A stretch of DNA of 64,000 nt from Cherax quadricarinatus (GCF_038502225.1 NC_091369.1:18983943-19047942), one strand, 5' to 3'. Counted from the stretch's first letter, positions 9,980 through 21,105 are shown. A program made the numbers and translations. The notes: generated by a model not told the origin, from the sequence alone.

Positions 9980-11190
9980 CCCTTAAACTGTTCAAACGTA
10001 GATCTACGTTTGCGCGCATAGCGCTCTGACCTTTATTTTCTCCATAAGAAACAATGCAAAAAAATGTAGATCTATGTTCGAAGTGCTTTGCGAGCAAACG
10101 TAGATCTACATTTGGACAGTTTAACCTTTTCAGGGATACCAACGTACTAGTATGTATCATGCACCAGGGTTATTGATGTACTAGTACGTGTAAATTCTTG
10201 TGCCTTCAAATCTAGTGAGAGAAAGCTGGCAGGCCTACATATGAAAGAATGGGTCTATGTGGTCAGTGTACACAGTATAAAAGAAATCCTGCAGAACACG
10301 GTGTGTAATGAGAAAAAAAAAAAAACCTTGGCCATCTTTATGGTTTAAAACAGAGACTTTGCACTGTATTTTTGTATGGTATTTATGGTTGTATTCTAGT
10401 TTTCCTGGCCTCATTTTATAGAATGGAAAATATATTACAGAAATTGAGATGATTTTGATTGGTTTCACAATGAAAAGTACCTTGAAATTGAGTTCAAAAT
10501 AGCAGAAATGTTCGATTTTTGCCAAAGTTCAAAAGTAAACAAATCATGACACACATCCAATACACGTCAACTGGTGAGTCTAATATTCTTTCATAGGTGC
10601 ACTGATATTATTTATACCATTTCTACACTAATGCAGTAGTCTGCATAACAGTAAATCTTCAATTTTTTGTGAGAATAAAAATTCAAAGTGGAAAGCAAAA
10701 GAAATGTAAGAGGGGCCTGGGGACGTGACTAATGAACAGGGGAAATATTATTTTAGTGCCAGGAATGTCTGTCTTGTTTATTTTGGACCCTATTTGGAAA
10801 TTGGCATCTTCTGAAATTTGTGTGAAATTAACAAAATTGCCAATTTCTGACCACTTTATTGGATAGTTGAAATCGGTAAATGGGTGGTTTCTTGTACTCA
10901 TTCAATAGAAAAAATAGAGTTCTAGTGAAATAGCTATGATTTTTGTCAACTAGTACAATGGAATTGGCTGAAAATAGGGCTCAAAGTGGGCGAAATCGCC
11001 GATGCGAAAACATCATTGAGACCGCTAACTTTGTGAGAGTATAAATCAAATTTCATGCTTTCAGTGTCATTATGATCAGGAAAAGATTCTCTATCATTTC
11101 ATAAGAAAAAAATAATTTTTTTTTTCCGAAAAATTTTCAACCCTGAGATAAGTTTAGGAGAGGGCCTCTCGACCCTGAAAGGGTTAAGGG
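9980..11190. mobile_element. TTAA-type MITE with palindromic ends, carrying a nested element
   Basis: The left end CCCTTAAACTGTTC is mirrored by GGACAGTTTAAGGG at the right, with TTAA outside both (9976-9979, 11191-11194). The right inverted end contains a TTAA into which a second element (10125-11183) has jumped, leaving only GGG beyond it. Without that insertion the MITE is about 148 bp. Both arms contain the palindrome AAACGTAGATCTACGTTT (one arm with a substitution). Confidence 0.75.
10125..11183 (+). mobile_element. Non-autonomous piggyBac-like element
   Basis: The ends are CCTTTTCAGGG and GACCCTGAAAGGG, which pair as imperfect inverted repeats and match the piggyBac ends at 20742 and 22824. 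TTAA flanks both sides (10121-10124, 11184-11187). The 1.06-kb interior has no transposase; its left part is shared with 582-821. It was probably mobilised by a piggyBac enzyme (inference from the ends). Confidence 0.8.
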
Positions 11191-11237
11191 TTAAATGCCT
11201 ATTACATAATGTGTGGGTTGTGGGTGGGCAGATGGGG

Positions 11238-11400
11238 GCTACATACCTACCACACTTTGATACCCACCTACCTTACTATTCACCTTGCACTCTATATAAA
11301 GACCATTAAGACTACAAATATTTTAAGGTAAGTAATGAGTGTACTGTATATGCATTTTATTGCTCTAGGGCACTTTAAATGCCTAGTATATAATGTAATG
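11238..11400 (+). repeat. Segmental duplication, copy B (unoccupied)
   Basis: This copy runs uninterrupted through GAGTGTACTGTATATGC, where copy A holds Tigger copy 3 at the TA, and through GGGCACTTTAAATGCC, where copy A holds the MITE at TTAA. It therefore preserves the pre-insertion state of both targets. Confidence 0.85.
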
Positions 11401-11499
11401 TTCACTCAAGAAACAAAGCCAGACTGACTCATGATGCCTGTTTAGGGAGCACAGGCATGGGGCAGGCAGACAGGTCTGGTACGTGGTTCAAAACGCGGG

Positions 11500-11594
11500 G
11501 CATGTTCGATACTCGGGACAAAATTGGTGTGAAAAAAGCGGTCGAAACTCGAAGCGTTCGATAGTCGATGCATTCGAAACTCGGGGTTCCACTG
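11500..11594 (+). mobile_element. Tigger-like terminal fragment
   Basis: The stretch ends in CGGGGTTCCACTG and contains repeated TTCGAAACTCG / TTCGATACTCG motifs typical of the subterminal region of a Tigger-type element. The base pair after the end is TG rather than TA and no partner end is visible, so this is a relic. Confidence 0.4.
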
Positions 11595-11768
11595 TGTACT
11601 TTTGACTAGCATAATTATGCCTATTAAGTTACATATCAATACATCTGTGTTTCAATAGTGTTCCCATTGCACTAGCAATGTATGTGCAACTAATATGACA
11701 CTGCAACTAATGTGACATTAGTTGCATGTGTCCTTTTACCTAATGTAATGTTGGAAATTTTAGCATTA

Positions 11769-13238
11769 CAGTAGGACCCCCATATCCACAAGGGACATGT
11801 TGCAAGGACCTGCTATGGACACCAAAACCGTGGATTGCCTGGAGTTTACCTGGAGAGAGTTCTGGGGGTCAACGCCCCCGCAGCCCGGTCTGTGACCAGG
11901 CCTCCTGGTGAATCAGAGCCTGATCAACCAGGCTGTTACTGCTGGCTGCACGCAAACCAACGTACGAGCCACAACCCGGCTGGTCAGGTACCGACTTTAG
12001 GTGCTTGTCCAGTGCCAGCTTGAAGACTGCCAGGGGCCTGTTGGTAATCCCCTTTATGTATGCTGGGAGGCAGTTGAACAGTCTCGGGCCCCTGACACTT
12101 ATTGTATGGTCTCTTAACGTGCTAGTGACACCCCTGCTTTTCATTGGGGGGACGTTGCATCGTCTGCCAAGTCTTTTGCTGTCGTAGTGAGTGATTTTCG
12201 TGAGCAAGTTCGGTACTAGTCCCTCTAGGATTTTTCAGGTGTATATAACCATGTATCTCTCCCGCCTGCATTCCAGGGAATACAGGCTCAGGAACCTCAA
12301 GCGCTCCCAGTAATTGAGGTGTTTTATCTCCGTTATATGCACTGTGAAGGTTCTCTGTACATTTTCTAGGTCAGCAATTTCACCTGCCTTGAAAGGTGCT
12401 GTTAGTGTGCAGCAATATTCCAGCCTAGATAGAACAAGTGGCCTGAAAAGTGTCATCATGGGCTTGGCATCCCTAGTTTTGAAGGTTCTCATTATCCATC
12501 CTGCCATTTTTCTAGCAGATGCGATTGATACAATGTTATGGTCCTTGAAGGTGAGATCCTCCGACATGATCACTCCCAGGTCTTTCACGTTGATGTTTCG
12601 CTCTATTTGTGGCCAGAATTTATCTTGTACTCTGATGAAGATTTAATTTCCTCGTGTTTACCATACCTGAGTAATTTGAAATTTCTCATCGTTGAACTTC
12701 ATATTGTTTTCTGCAGCCCAGTGAAAGATTTGGTTGATGTCCGCCTGGAGCCTAGCAGTGTCTGCAATGGAAGACACTGTCATGCAGATTAAGGTATCAT
12801 CTGCAAAGGAAGACACGGTGCTGTGACTGACATCCTTGTCTATGTCAGATATGAGGATGAGGAACAAGATGGGAGCGAGTACTGTGCCTTGTGGAACAGA
12901 GCTTTTCACCATAACTGCCTCAGACTTTACTCTGTTGACTACTACTCTCTATGTTCTGTTAGTGAGGAAATTATAGATCCATCGACCAACTTTTCCTGTT
13001 ATTCCTTTAACACGCATTTTGTGCGCTATTACGCCATGGTAACAAACCCTGTATATAAGTCCTATACATACCTATTATAAAGTTTAACCAATAAATTATG
13101 CACATTGAAGAATTGCCAGTGTCTCTACTTTTGTACTTTGGGGCCATTATTATGCAAAATTAAGAAGGGCCACTATAAACTATGGATAACTGAAACTGTG
13201 AATACCAAATCAGTGGATATGGGGGGGGGGAACTACTG
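11769..13238. mobile_element. Tigger-type MITE split by a LINE
   Basis: The left end CAGTAGGACCCCCATATCCAC at 11769 and the right end GTGGATATGGGGG...ACTACTG at 13238 are inverted, with TA on both sides (11767-11768, 13239-13240). The interior between about 11838 and 13037 is a LINE fragment; without it the MITE is about 270 bp. Confidence 0.75.
11838..13037 (-). pseudogene. LINE family J fragment, copy A (reverse transcriptase C-terminal half)
   Basis: Family J is a Jockey/CR1-group non-LTR retrotransposon present at least eight times in this window. On the minus strand this copy starts near 13037 and reads through SSVPQGTVLAPILFLILIS and the active-site motif FADDTLICM (12658-12912). Frame changes lead to the thumb region (12235-12588, DLGVIMSEDLTFKD) and the conserved C-terminus (11869-12207, ending near GRRCNVPPMKSRG...SLVDQALIHQEAWS). 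Its 3' end on the plus strand reads CCTGGAGTTTACCTGGAGAG, a tail of short repeats shared by all copies. It is 5' truncated and broken by at least two frameshifts. Confidence 0.9.
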
Positions 13239-13249
13239 TATAAATAATA

Positions 13250-14287
13250 AGCACATCAATCAATCAAGTTTATTCTCTATAAGGATTACAATGCGGGGTT
13301 TACAGATTTTGGATATTGTGTGGTTTACATGTTATAAAATACTAATTACAGAGGGGGGCCACTAGGACACCTAGCATGGCTAGGCATTTCGGGCAGACTT
13401 AGATTAATTCTTAACTCTAAATTATTACAATTATGGAGTAAGTTGGTATTATGGCTAAGTGGCTAAATTATAGTTTGTGAGTTTAGCAATGTGAATGCTT
13501 TTGTTATGGCACAATACATAGTTTCTATATTGGAGTATCACAGGCAAACTTATGACTAGTTAGGATTCATTATTTTAAGATTAAGATTCATATTTCTGTG
13601 TTTATAGTCAAATGGATGAGTGAGTGAGTGCAAGTGTGAACCACCAAGTGGTTTTCATGTAGTTAGTTAACGGGGTGTATCAGGGAGATAAGATGTTTTC
13701 TAACTGTAGTTTTGAAGGTGATGAATGTGTCTGCAGTTCTAGAGTTTTCAGGTAGGGTGTTCCAGATTTTAGGGCCTTTGACATACATTGAATTTTTGTA
13801 AAGGTTTAGTCGGACACAGGGAATGTCATAGAGATGTTTGTGTTTGGCGTTATGCCTGTGGGTCCTGTCACAACTATCAAGAAAGCATTTTAGGTCAAGG
13901 TTAATATTGGAATTTAAGGTCCTGTAGATGTAGATTGCACAGTAGTAAGTGTGGATGTTCTGAACAGGGAGTAAGTTTAGATCTATGAAGAGTCGGGGGG
14001 TGTGTTGCCAGGGATGGGATTTAGTGATTATTCTTACTGCGGATTTTTGTTGGGTTATTATTGGCTTTAGGTGTGTTGCTGCAGTTGATCCCCAAGCACA
14101 AATAGCATAGGTGAGGTATGGATAAATGAGTGAATGGTATAGTGTGAGAAGGGCATTTTGCGGCACGTAGTATCGTATCTTGGAGAGGATCCCAACCGTT
14201 TTGGATACTTTTTTTTGTTATATGTTGGATATGAGTACTGAAATTCAGGTTGTTGTCAAGGTATAGGCCTAGGAATTTGCCCTCATT
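13250..14287 (-). pseudogene. LINE family T fragment (reverse transcriptase C-terminus and 3' end)
   Basis: On the minus strand a frame with KFLGLYLDNNLNFSTHIQ (near 14200-14287) shifts into a 167-codon open stretch (13663-14166) with LTLYHSLIYPYLTYAICAWG and TQQKSAVRIIT. This is the connection/thumb part typical of CR1- and RTE-like LINEs. The 3' untranslated part runs to about 13250 and ends in AATCCTTATAGAGAATAAAC plus TTGA repeats. A second fragment of the same family lies at 22885-23150. Confidence 0.8.
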
Positions 14288-14325
14288 ATGTCTGGCAACA
14301 ACTCAGCCAGAACTAATAGACAGGC

Positions 14326-14742
14326 ACACATAATCAGTATGTCATAACAGGCAAGACATGGAATGGTCCCAAATCTGCACACAGAAATCACTCCCTACAA
14401 AAGTAAAAGACTGGGCAGGTGATGCAAAATGCCCCCAATAAAAAGTAGAGGCGCCATTGGTACACTAAGGGAAAACACCATAAGTGCCCAGGGCCCAAGA
14501 CTGTTCAACAGCCTCCCATCAAGCATTAGGGGAATTGCCAATAAACCCCTGGCTGCCTTCAAGAGAGAGCTGGACAGATACCTAAAGTCAGTGCCGGATC
14601 AGCCGGGCTGTGGCTCGCACATTGGACTGCGTGCGGCCAGCAGTAACAGCCTAGTTGATCAGGCCCTGATCCATTGGGAGGCCTGGTCATGAACCGGGCC
14701 GCGGGAGCGTTGAGCCCCGGAATAACCTTCAGGTAACCTCCA
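14326..14742 (+). pseudogene. LINE family J fragment, copy B (divergent subfamily, 3' end)
   Basis: The reading VPNLHTEITPYKSKRLG is followed by MPPIKSRGAIGTLRENTIS and SLVDQALIHWEAWS, homologous to the C-terminus of copy C but with many substitutions, pointing to an older or separate subfamily. It ends in CTTCAGGTAACCTCCAGGTA. Confidence 0.85.
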
Positions 14743-15571
14743 GGTAAGTATGTTAAATAAAAGGTAAAGCATATAAATGATAAAAAAATGGAATATAGAA
14801 AAAGGGAAAACTGGATATACAGTGGACCCTCAACCAGCGATATTAATCCGTTCCTGAGAGCTCATCGTTAATCAAAATAATCGTTAGTCAAGTTAATTTT
14901 CCCCATAAAAAATAATGGAAATCAAATTAATCCGTGCAAGACACCTCAAAGTATTGAAAAAAAAAAATTTTACCACATGAAATATTAATTTTAATATACT
15001 CAAACTGAAGAAGACATGCACAGTTACATGACACTTACCTTTATTGAAGATCTGGTGATGATTGATGGGATGGGAGGAGGGGAGACCGTTGATCTTGTTA
15101 GTGTTTAGAAGGGGAATCCCCTTTCATTAGCACTTGAGGTAGCAAGTCTTTTTCTGGGGTTACTTCCCTTGTTCTTTTAATGCCACTAGGACCAGCTTCA
15201 GAGTCACTGGACTTCTGTCGCACAACATAGCTGTCCATAGAGGCCTGTACCTCTCGTTCCTTTATCCTAAAGTGTTTCACAACATTGTCAGTGTAATAGT
15301 CACCAGCACGGCTTGCAATAGCTGTGTGAGGGTGATTTTCATCAAAAAAGGTTTGCACTTTAAGCCACATTGCACACATTTCCTTAACTTTGAAGTAGGC
15401 AACTTCTTCAATTTCTCTCTCCCCTCCTCCGAAGCAGTTTCCTCAGGTGTGGCCTCTTACTGTTGAAGATGATCTAGCAGCTCATCAGTGGTTTGTTCTT
15501 CATTGTCCTCCTCCACCAACTCTTCCACATCCTCCCCACTAACCTCACCAATATGAGCACTAGTTCCAGGC

Positions 15572-15735
15572 ATTTTTTCCTGTTCACCTGGGTGTTAGTC
15601 AACTGTTGTGGGTCGCATCCTGGGGGACAAGATTAAGGACCCCCAATGGAAATAAGTTAGACAGTCCTTGATGATGCACTGACTTTCTTGGGTTATCCTG
15701 GGTGGCTAACCCTCCGGGGTTAATCGTATCTTGGT
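15572..15735 (+). mobile_element. SINE family V, 5'-truncated copy
   Basis: It matches the body of the complete copy at 41163-41466 from TTCACCTGGGTGTTAGTC through GGTGGCTAACCCTCCGGGGT, but lacks the tRNA-like head and the TCTTA tail. It lies between Tigger copy 4 and LINE copy C. Confidence 0.8.
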
Positions 15736-15737
15736 AA

Positions 15738-17566
15738 TTGTTTCACGTTAAGCCGCGGGAAGAACTAAAAGCCATAAATGAAATCGAGAGAAACCCAAAG
15801 TATTTCTTCTCCTATGCCAAATCAAAGTCGAGAACAACATCCAGTATTGGGCCCCTACTTAAACAAGATGGGTCCTACACAGATGACAGCAAGGAAATGA
15901 GTGAGCTAATCAAGTCCCAATATGACTCAGTTTTTAGCAAGCCGCTAACCAGACTGAGAGTCGAAGATCAAAATGAATTTTTTATGAGAGAGCCACAAAA
16001 TTTGGTTAACACAAGCCTATCCGATGTTATCCTGACGCCAAATGACTTCGAACAAGCGATAAATGACATACCCATGCACTCTGCCCCAGGGCCAGACTCA
16101 TGGAACTCTGTGTTCATCAAGAACTGCAAGAAGCCCCTATCACGAGCCTTTTCCATCCTATGGAGAGGGAGCATGGACACGAGGGTCGTCCCACAATTAC
16201 TAAAAACAACAGACATAGCCCCACTCCACAAAGGGGGCAGTAAAGCAACAGCAAAGAACTACAGACCGATAGCACTAACATCCCATATCATAAAAATCTT
16301 TGAAAGGGTCCTAAGAAGCAAGATCACCACCCATCTAGAAACCCATCAGTTACACAACCCAGGGCAACATGGGTTTAGAACAGGTCGCTCCTGTCTGTCT
16401 CAACTATTGGATCACTACGACAAGGTCCTAAATGCACTAGAAGATAAAAAGAATGCAGATGTAATATATACAGACTTTGCAAAAGCCTTCGACAAGTGTG
16501 ACCATGGCGTAATAGCGCACAAAATGCGTGCTAAAGGAATAACAGGAAAAGTCGGTCGATGGATCTATAATTTCCTCACTAACAGAATACAGAGAGTAGT
16601 CGTCAACAGAGTAAAGTCCGAGGCAGCTATGGTGAAAAGCTCTGTTCCACAAGGCACAGTACTCGCTCCCATCTTGTTCCTCATCCTCATATCCGACACA
16701 GACAAGGAAAAACAGAAAACAATATGAAGTTCAACGATGAGAAATTTCAATTACTCAGATATGGTAAACACGAGGAAATTAAATCTTCATCAGAGTACAA
16801 AACAAATTCTGGCCACAAAATAGAGCGAAACACCAACGTCAAAGACCTGGGAGTGATCATGTCGGAGGATCTCACCTTCAAGGACCATAACATTGTATCA
16901 ATCGCATCTGCTAGAAAAATGACAGGATGAATAATGAGAACCTTCAAAACTAGGTCACTTGTTCTATCTAGGCTGGAATATTGCTGCACACTAACAGCAC
17001 CTTTCAAGGCAGGTGAAATTGCTGACCTAGAAAATGTACAGAGAACCTTCACGGCACGCATAACGGAGATAAAACACCTCAATTACTGGGAGCGCTTGAG
17101 GTTCCTGAACCTGTATTCCCTGGAACGCAGGCGGGAGAGATACATGATTATATACACCTGGAAAATCCTAGAGGGACTAGTTCCGAACTTGCACACGAAA
17201 ATCACTCACTACGAAAGCAAAAGACTTGGCAGACGATGCAACATCCCCCCAATGAAAAGCAGGGGTGTCACTAGCACGTTAAGAGACCATACAATAAGTG
17301 TCAGGGGCCCGAGACTGTTCAACTGCCTCCCAGCATACATAAGGGGGATTACCAACAGACCCCTGGCAGTCTTCAAGCTGGCACTGGACAAGCACCTAAA
17401 GTCGGTTCCTGACCAGCCGGGCTGTGGCTCGTACGTTGGTTTGCGTGCAGCCAGCAGCAACAGCCTGGTTGATCAGGCTCTGATCCACCAGGAGGCCTGG
17501 TCACAGACCGGGCCGCGGGGGCGTTGACCCCCGGAACTCTCTCCAGGTAAAACTCCAGGTAAACCA
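15738..17566 (+). pseudogene. LINE family J, copy C (longest reverse transcriptase of the set)
   Basis: This copy shows pre-RT sequence (ELKAINEIERNPKYFFSYAK) and RT blocks in order: SAPGPDSWN, KNYRPIALTSHIIKIFERV, QHGFRTGRSCLSQLL, IYTDFAKAFDKCDHGVI and SSVPQGTVLAPILFLILIS. It then jumps directly to NNMKFNDEKFQLLRYG. The segment holding the FADD active site, about 40-60 residues present in copies A, E and G, is deleted. A stop at 16927-16929 and a 12-codon deletion (DAKPMMTLF part) precede the intact C-terminus ending at 17527. The 3' end is CTCCAGGTAAACTCC. It is catalytically dead. Confidence 0.92.
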
Positions 17567-18289
17567 ACAACACTCTCTCCACATCTTCGAGTAATACAGC
17601 TGATGGTGGTGTAGCAACAACAACAGCTGACTGTGGTGCAGCAGCAGCTGCACCTTTGGCAAGAACAGCTTCCTTGATTGCCGTTTTCTTACCCACAATA
17701 GTAGCGATGGTTGATTGGGGTTTATTATACAACCTGACCAGCTCAGAGACACGCACTCCACTTTCATACTTAGCAATGATCTCTTTCTTCATCTCCATAG
17801 TAATTTTCACCCTTTTTGCTGTAGGGTTGGCACTAGAAGCTTTCTTGGGGCCCATGGTGACTTATTTTGCAGGTGCAATCACTACAAAGGCTGTGATAAT
17901 ATGAAATGTTCCAGTTGTTGTATGTTTGGAAGCGACCACGGTGGCTGGGTGGCTTGTAAACACTGACACCCAAGGGACAAGTGAGGCGCGCTCAGGCCAA
18001 AGTGGACGCATATGGTAGAGAACGAATAGCGCTGGTCGGGTTTTTAAGCGCTAGTTGAGGCAAAATTTTTGCGTTTAAATGTATCGCTAGCCAGATTTAT
18101 TGTTAATCGATGCCATCGCTGGTTAAGGGTCCACTGTACTGTATTCATTAGCACTGGAAATAAGTCTGTGTCTCACAAAGATTAAAAAAGTCACAATACC
18201 ATGACTGGAACAATTAACCAAAAACTCTATCATCATAACTTTCTGTCATCATGAGGTTCCTCTCGAGTGTGGGGTTTATGGTGAAATGT

Positions 18290-18660
18290 CTCTGAGCAGT
18301 TGTGGCCAGACACAACACTCATAATGCAAATATCTCTCATATCACTGAGTAAGATTACTGAGCAGTAGTAGCCAGACACAACACTCATAATGTAAATATA
18401 TCTCATACCACTGAATAAGATTACTGAGCAGTTGTGGCCAGGCATAACACTCATAATATAAATATCTCTCATACCACTGAGTAAGATTACTGAGCAGTTG
18501 TGGCCAGGCATAACACTCATAATGTAAATATCTCTCTTACCACTGAGTAAGATTACTCAGCAGTTGTAGCCAGACATAACACTCATAATGTAAATATATC
18601 TCATACCACTGAGTAAGATTACTGAGCAGTTGTAGCCAGACACAACACTCATAATGTAAA
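18290..18660. repeat. 66-bp tandem repeat, about 6 copies
   Basis: The unit starts GAGCAGTTGTGGCCAGACAC and recurs at about 18292, 18358, 18424, 18490, 18556 and 18622 with few substitutions. Because 66 is a multiple of 3, short repetitive open frames appear on the minus strand; I do not regard them as genes. The array lies just 3' of a METTL25B-like exon, presumably in the next intron. Confidence 0.9.
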
Positions 18661-18765
18661 TCAACAGAACAAAACTTGGAAAGAATTTACATGAAAATAC
18701 TGAATGCTCTCTTATTCCCAGTTTTCTTAAAGTGTAAAATAAATGTGATAGTTGTTGACACATAC

Positions 18766-18878
18766 TTCAAGGCTGCATCACGACAAAGGAAGTCAGCCAG
18801 CTGGCAAGGGGTCAAAGTCTCCAGGATCACTGTCCACTGAGGGTTTAACTGGAACCATAAATCTTCTGTGAAGAAATC
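18766..18878 (-). CDS. METTL25B: METTL25B-like methyltransferase, exon 2
   Basis: The 113-bp exon is bounded on the minus strand by an acceptor (TTTTCCACAG ending at 18879) and a donor (GTATGTGTC from 18765). Only one frame is open; it begins DFFTEDLWFQLNPQW and continues LETLTPCQLADFLC. The preceding exon (24995-25108) ends at phase 0 with YRSLLDTYVL, and the joined reading YRSLLDxYxxDFFTxxLW is a signature I know from the N-terminus of METTL25B (formerly RRNAD1), a putative SAM-dependent methyltransferase. The catalytic Rossmann domain lies further downstream and is not recognised in this window. The exon ends after two bases of a codon. Confidence 0.75.
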
Positions 18879-19248
18879 CTGTGGAAAATATTTTAAAAAT
18901 TTTGAAAATTAAATTAGGGCAAGAAACTGAAGAACTGCTGATACATATTTTAAAGAAAAATATTATTAGAAATCCCACTGCAATGCAAGATTAGCTAAAT
19001 GAGAATATCAGCTTACTATGTAGTTGTTGTACATATATGCCATGAGGAGTATCAAGGCCTACCTTCCAAAATCATATACATGTACAGTGGAACCTTGACT
19101 TACGAGTGTCCCAGCATACGAGTTTTTTGAGATATGAGCCATCGATCAGTCGATTTTTTGCTCTGAGTTACGAGCCAACATTTGAGTTATGAGCCAGCTC
19201 CCCCCCCCCCCACTTCCCCCTCAACCCAAAACCTGGACACCTCTCTTG

Positions 19249-19335
19249 TTTATCTATGATTTCATGCTTTAATTCCATGGAAATCATCCTCTTATTATCA
19301 GCACTGTCCTTTACACTTACTTTCTTAGGACCCAT
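19249..19335 (-). pseudogene. Tigger-type transposase N-terminus, left half
   Basis: From the ATG at 19335 the reading is MGPKKVSVKDSADNKRM followed by a Met-Glu-Leu-Lys-His-Glu-Ile-Ile-Asp-Lys helix start, the beginning of a CENP-B type DNA-binding domain. After 29 residues it runs into non-homologous sequence. The leader (TTTGGCCAAATTTTGC before the ATG) matches that of the right half. Confidence 0.8.
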
Positions 19336-19686
19336 GCTCAGAAAAGCAAAATTTGGCCAAATGACTGTAAAAATATAAGCAAAGCAGGAGAGAACTGCTC
19401 CCCAGCTAGGTAAACAGTGCACTGAGTTGGCTTCGTTCTGAAGCTCTCATTGTCATAATAATGTATTACTATTATTAATTTAGGAAACTGAAGCTCTATC
19501 ATTATTGTAATAATAATTATTATTATTTTAACTAAAATTAATTAAATAATAATAATAATGATAATGTACATAATATGTACGTAATAATAATTCAGAATAC
19601 ATGTGTTTACATCACTGTTGAAGCCGTTCTCTCCTGCTTTGCTTACAATTTTGATAGTCATTTGGCCAAATTTCACTTTTCTAACC

Positions 19687-20011
19687 ATGGGTCCTAAGAA
19701 AATAAGTGCAAAGGACAGTGCTGAGAAGAAAAAGACAATGATTCCATGGAATTAATGCATGAAATCATAGATAAACATAAGCAAGGTGCACGAGTTGTGG
19801 ATTTAGCCAGACAAAACCAGTGCAGTACATCTACTATATGTACAATACTAAAGCAGCAGAGTCGATAAAGGCTACAGCGCCAGCCAAGGGCATTACAATA
19901 ACATCTAAGCTGCGGACCTCTGTCCATGAAAAGATGGAGAAGCTGCTGCTGACGTGGTTGGGAGAGAAGCAGCTCGCAGGAGATACCTTATCAGTTATGT
20001 TCAGTGATTAA
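19687..20011 (+). pseudogene. Tigger-type transposase N-terminus, right half
   Basis: The start ATG at 19687 gives MGPKKISAKDSAEKKKTM, then a frame change near 19745. The helix-turn-helix continues (KHKQGARVVDLARQ) and a second DNA-binding half shows KLLLTWLGEKQLAGDTLS before a stop at 20011. No catalytic domain remains. A different Tigger lineage from copies 1-4, judged by end sequence and protein. Confidence 0.8.
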
Positions 20012-20024
20012 ACAAAACAAATTA

Positions 20025-20227
20025 CAGTGGACCCCCGATTAACGATATTTTTTCACTCCAGAAGTATGTTCAGGTGCCAGTACTGACCGAATTTGTTCCC
20101 ATAAGAAATATTGTGAAGTAGATTAGTCCATTTCAGACCCCCAAACATACACGTACAAACGCACTTACATAAATACACTTACATAATTGGTCACATTCGG
20201 AGGTAATCGTTATGCGGGGGTCCACTG
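20025..20227 (+). mobile_element. 203-bp Tigger-type MITE, copy 1
   Basis: Inverted ends CAGTGGACCCCCGATTAACG and CGTTATGCGGGGGTCCACTG, flanked by TA (20023-20024, 20228-20229). It has the same length as, and about 95% identity by eye with, the copy at 22305-22507, which lies in the opposite orientation. It has no coding capacity. Confidence 0.9.
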
Positions 20228-20947
20228 TATATCAGTTATGATCAGTGTGTAAGTACATATACACTTTATATAAACAGTCAATTATTTCTTTACATTCTGA
20301 AGTGAATTATGATTTATTGTGTTTATATACAATATGTTTAGTGTTTTCCTTAGAATACTAGTGATCTACTGGTTAGCCTCAAAAATACACTACTCCGTTT
20401 CTTCTTACAATAAGACCATGGGAAGATACTCTAAGCATGTACGTACACAAAGAAAATGGCAGACGCTTCCGCCGCTGCCTCTGCCACCATATTATGGCCT
20501 GTTTTATTCAATCTAGAGTATATATCATGTTTCTGTGTTAATTATATTGTTTATTATGTCATATTAGATGAATTGTGATAGATAAATAAGCTGTACAGCT
20601 GATAATAGCATCATATTCATGTATTTTTTCTCATCTCTCCAGAGTGCAGGAACGAAATGGCTTTTCAGTTAATTTAAATGAGGAAAATTAATTTGATATA
20701 CGAGTAAATTGAGTTATGAGCTAGCTCCTGAAACGGATTAACCCTTTCAGGGTCCGTCCCATAGATCTACGGCTTTACGTTCAGGGTCCATACCGTAGAT
20801 CTATGCCAAAATTCTAGCGGCGTCAAATTTAGCGCGAGAAGGCTGGTAGGCCTACATCTGAGAGAATGGGTCTGGGTGGTCAGTGTGCACACTATAGAAA
20901 AAATCTGGACGCCCGCATGGCATTGTGGGAATGCCAGCAAAGTAGCT

Positions 20948-21105
20948 ATGTTCATCGTGCCTGGCGGCAAGAAAGCTCTCACTCCCCACTCACTCTCTGG
21001 GTGAATTCTGACTCTCCTCTTCACAACTTACAGTTCTAAGACTGATGGAAGTGGAGCTGAAGAGGAATTCTATGGTTTTGAACCATATGGTGCCATTGTG
21101 CCATA
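20948..21105 (+). pseudogene. piggyBac transposase N-terminal remnant
   Basis: The ATG at 20948 reads MFIVPGGKKALTPHSLSG then stops. A later frame gives KTDGSGAEEEFYGFEP, which aligns with DSDGSGKEEEFHGFDQ of the piggyBac pseudogene at 3160-6930. Sequence beyond 21090 dissolves into the ACCATATGGT array. Confidence 0.7.

Larger units (their letters stand above)
15098..17855 (-). pseudogene. Tigger transposase pseudogene (copy 4, two end pieces)
   Basis: The N-terminal piece starts at the ATG at 17855 (MGPKKASSANPTAKRVKI), carries the CENP-B helix-turn-helix and contains a novel Ala/Val/Pro stretch (AAAAAPQSAVVVATPPS) before EDVERVLLV, where the LINE cuts in. The C-terminal piece (15098 to about 15550) has DYYTDNVVKHF and SGIKRTREVTPEKD. 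The catalytic centre is entirely missing. A short remnant near 15555-15571 corresponds to the region around residue 120. Confidence 0.88.
14820..18136 (-). mobile_element. Tigger/pogo DNA transposon, copy 4, with SINE and LINE inserted
   Basis: The ends CAGTGGACCCTCAACCAGCG (14820) and TTAAGGGTCCACTG (ending 18136) are flanked by TA (14818-14819, 18137-18138). The original interior between roughly residue 120 and residue 440 of the transposase is gone, and the space is taken by a truncated SINE (15572-15735) and LINE family J copy C (15738-17566). Confidence 0.9.

Noticed and set aside
18793..18978. Minus-strand open stretch in another frame over the METTL25B-like exon
   Set aside because: It crosses the clear acceptor at 18879 and uses a frame that stops within the exon, whereas the spliced frame is open throughout and matches a known family.
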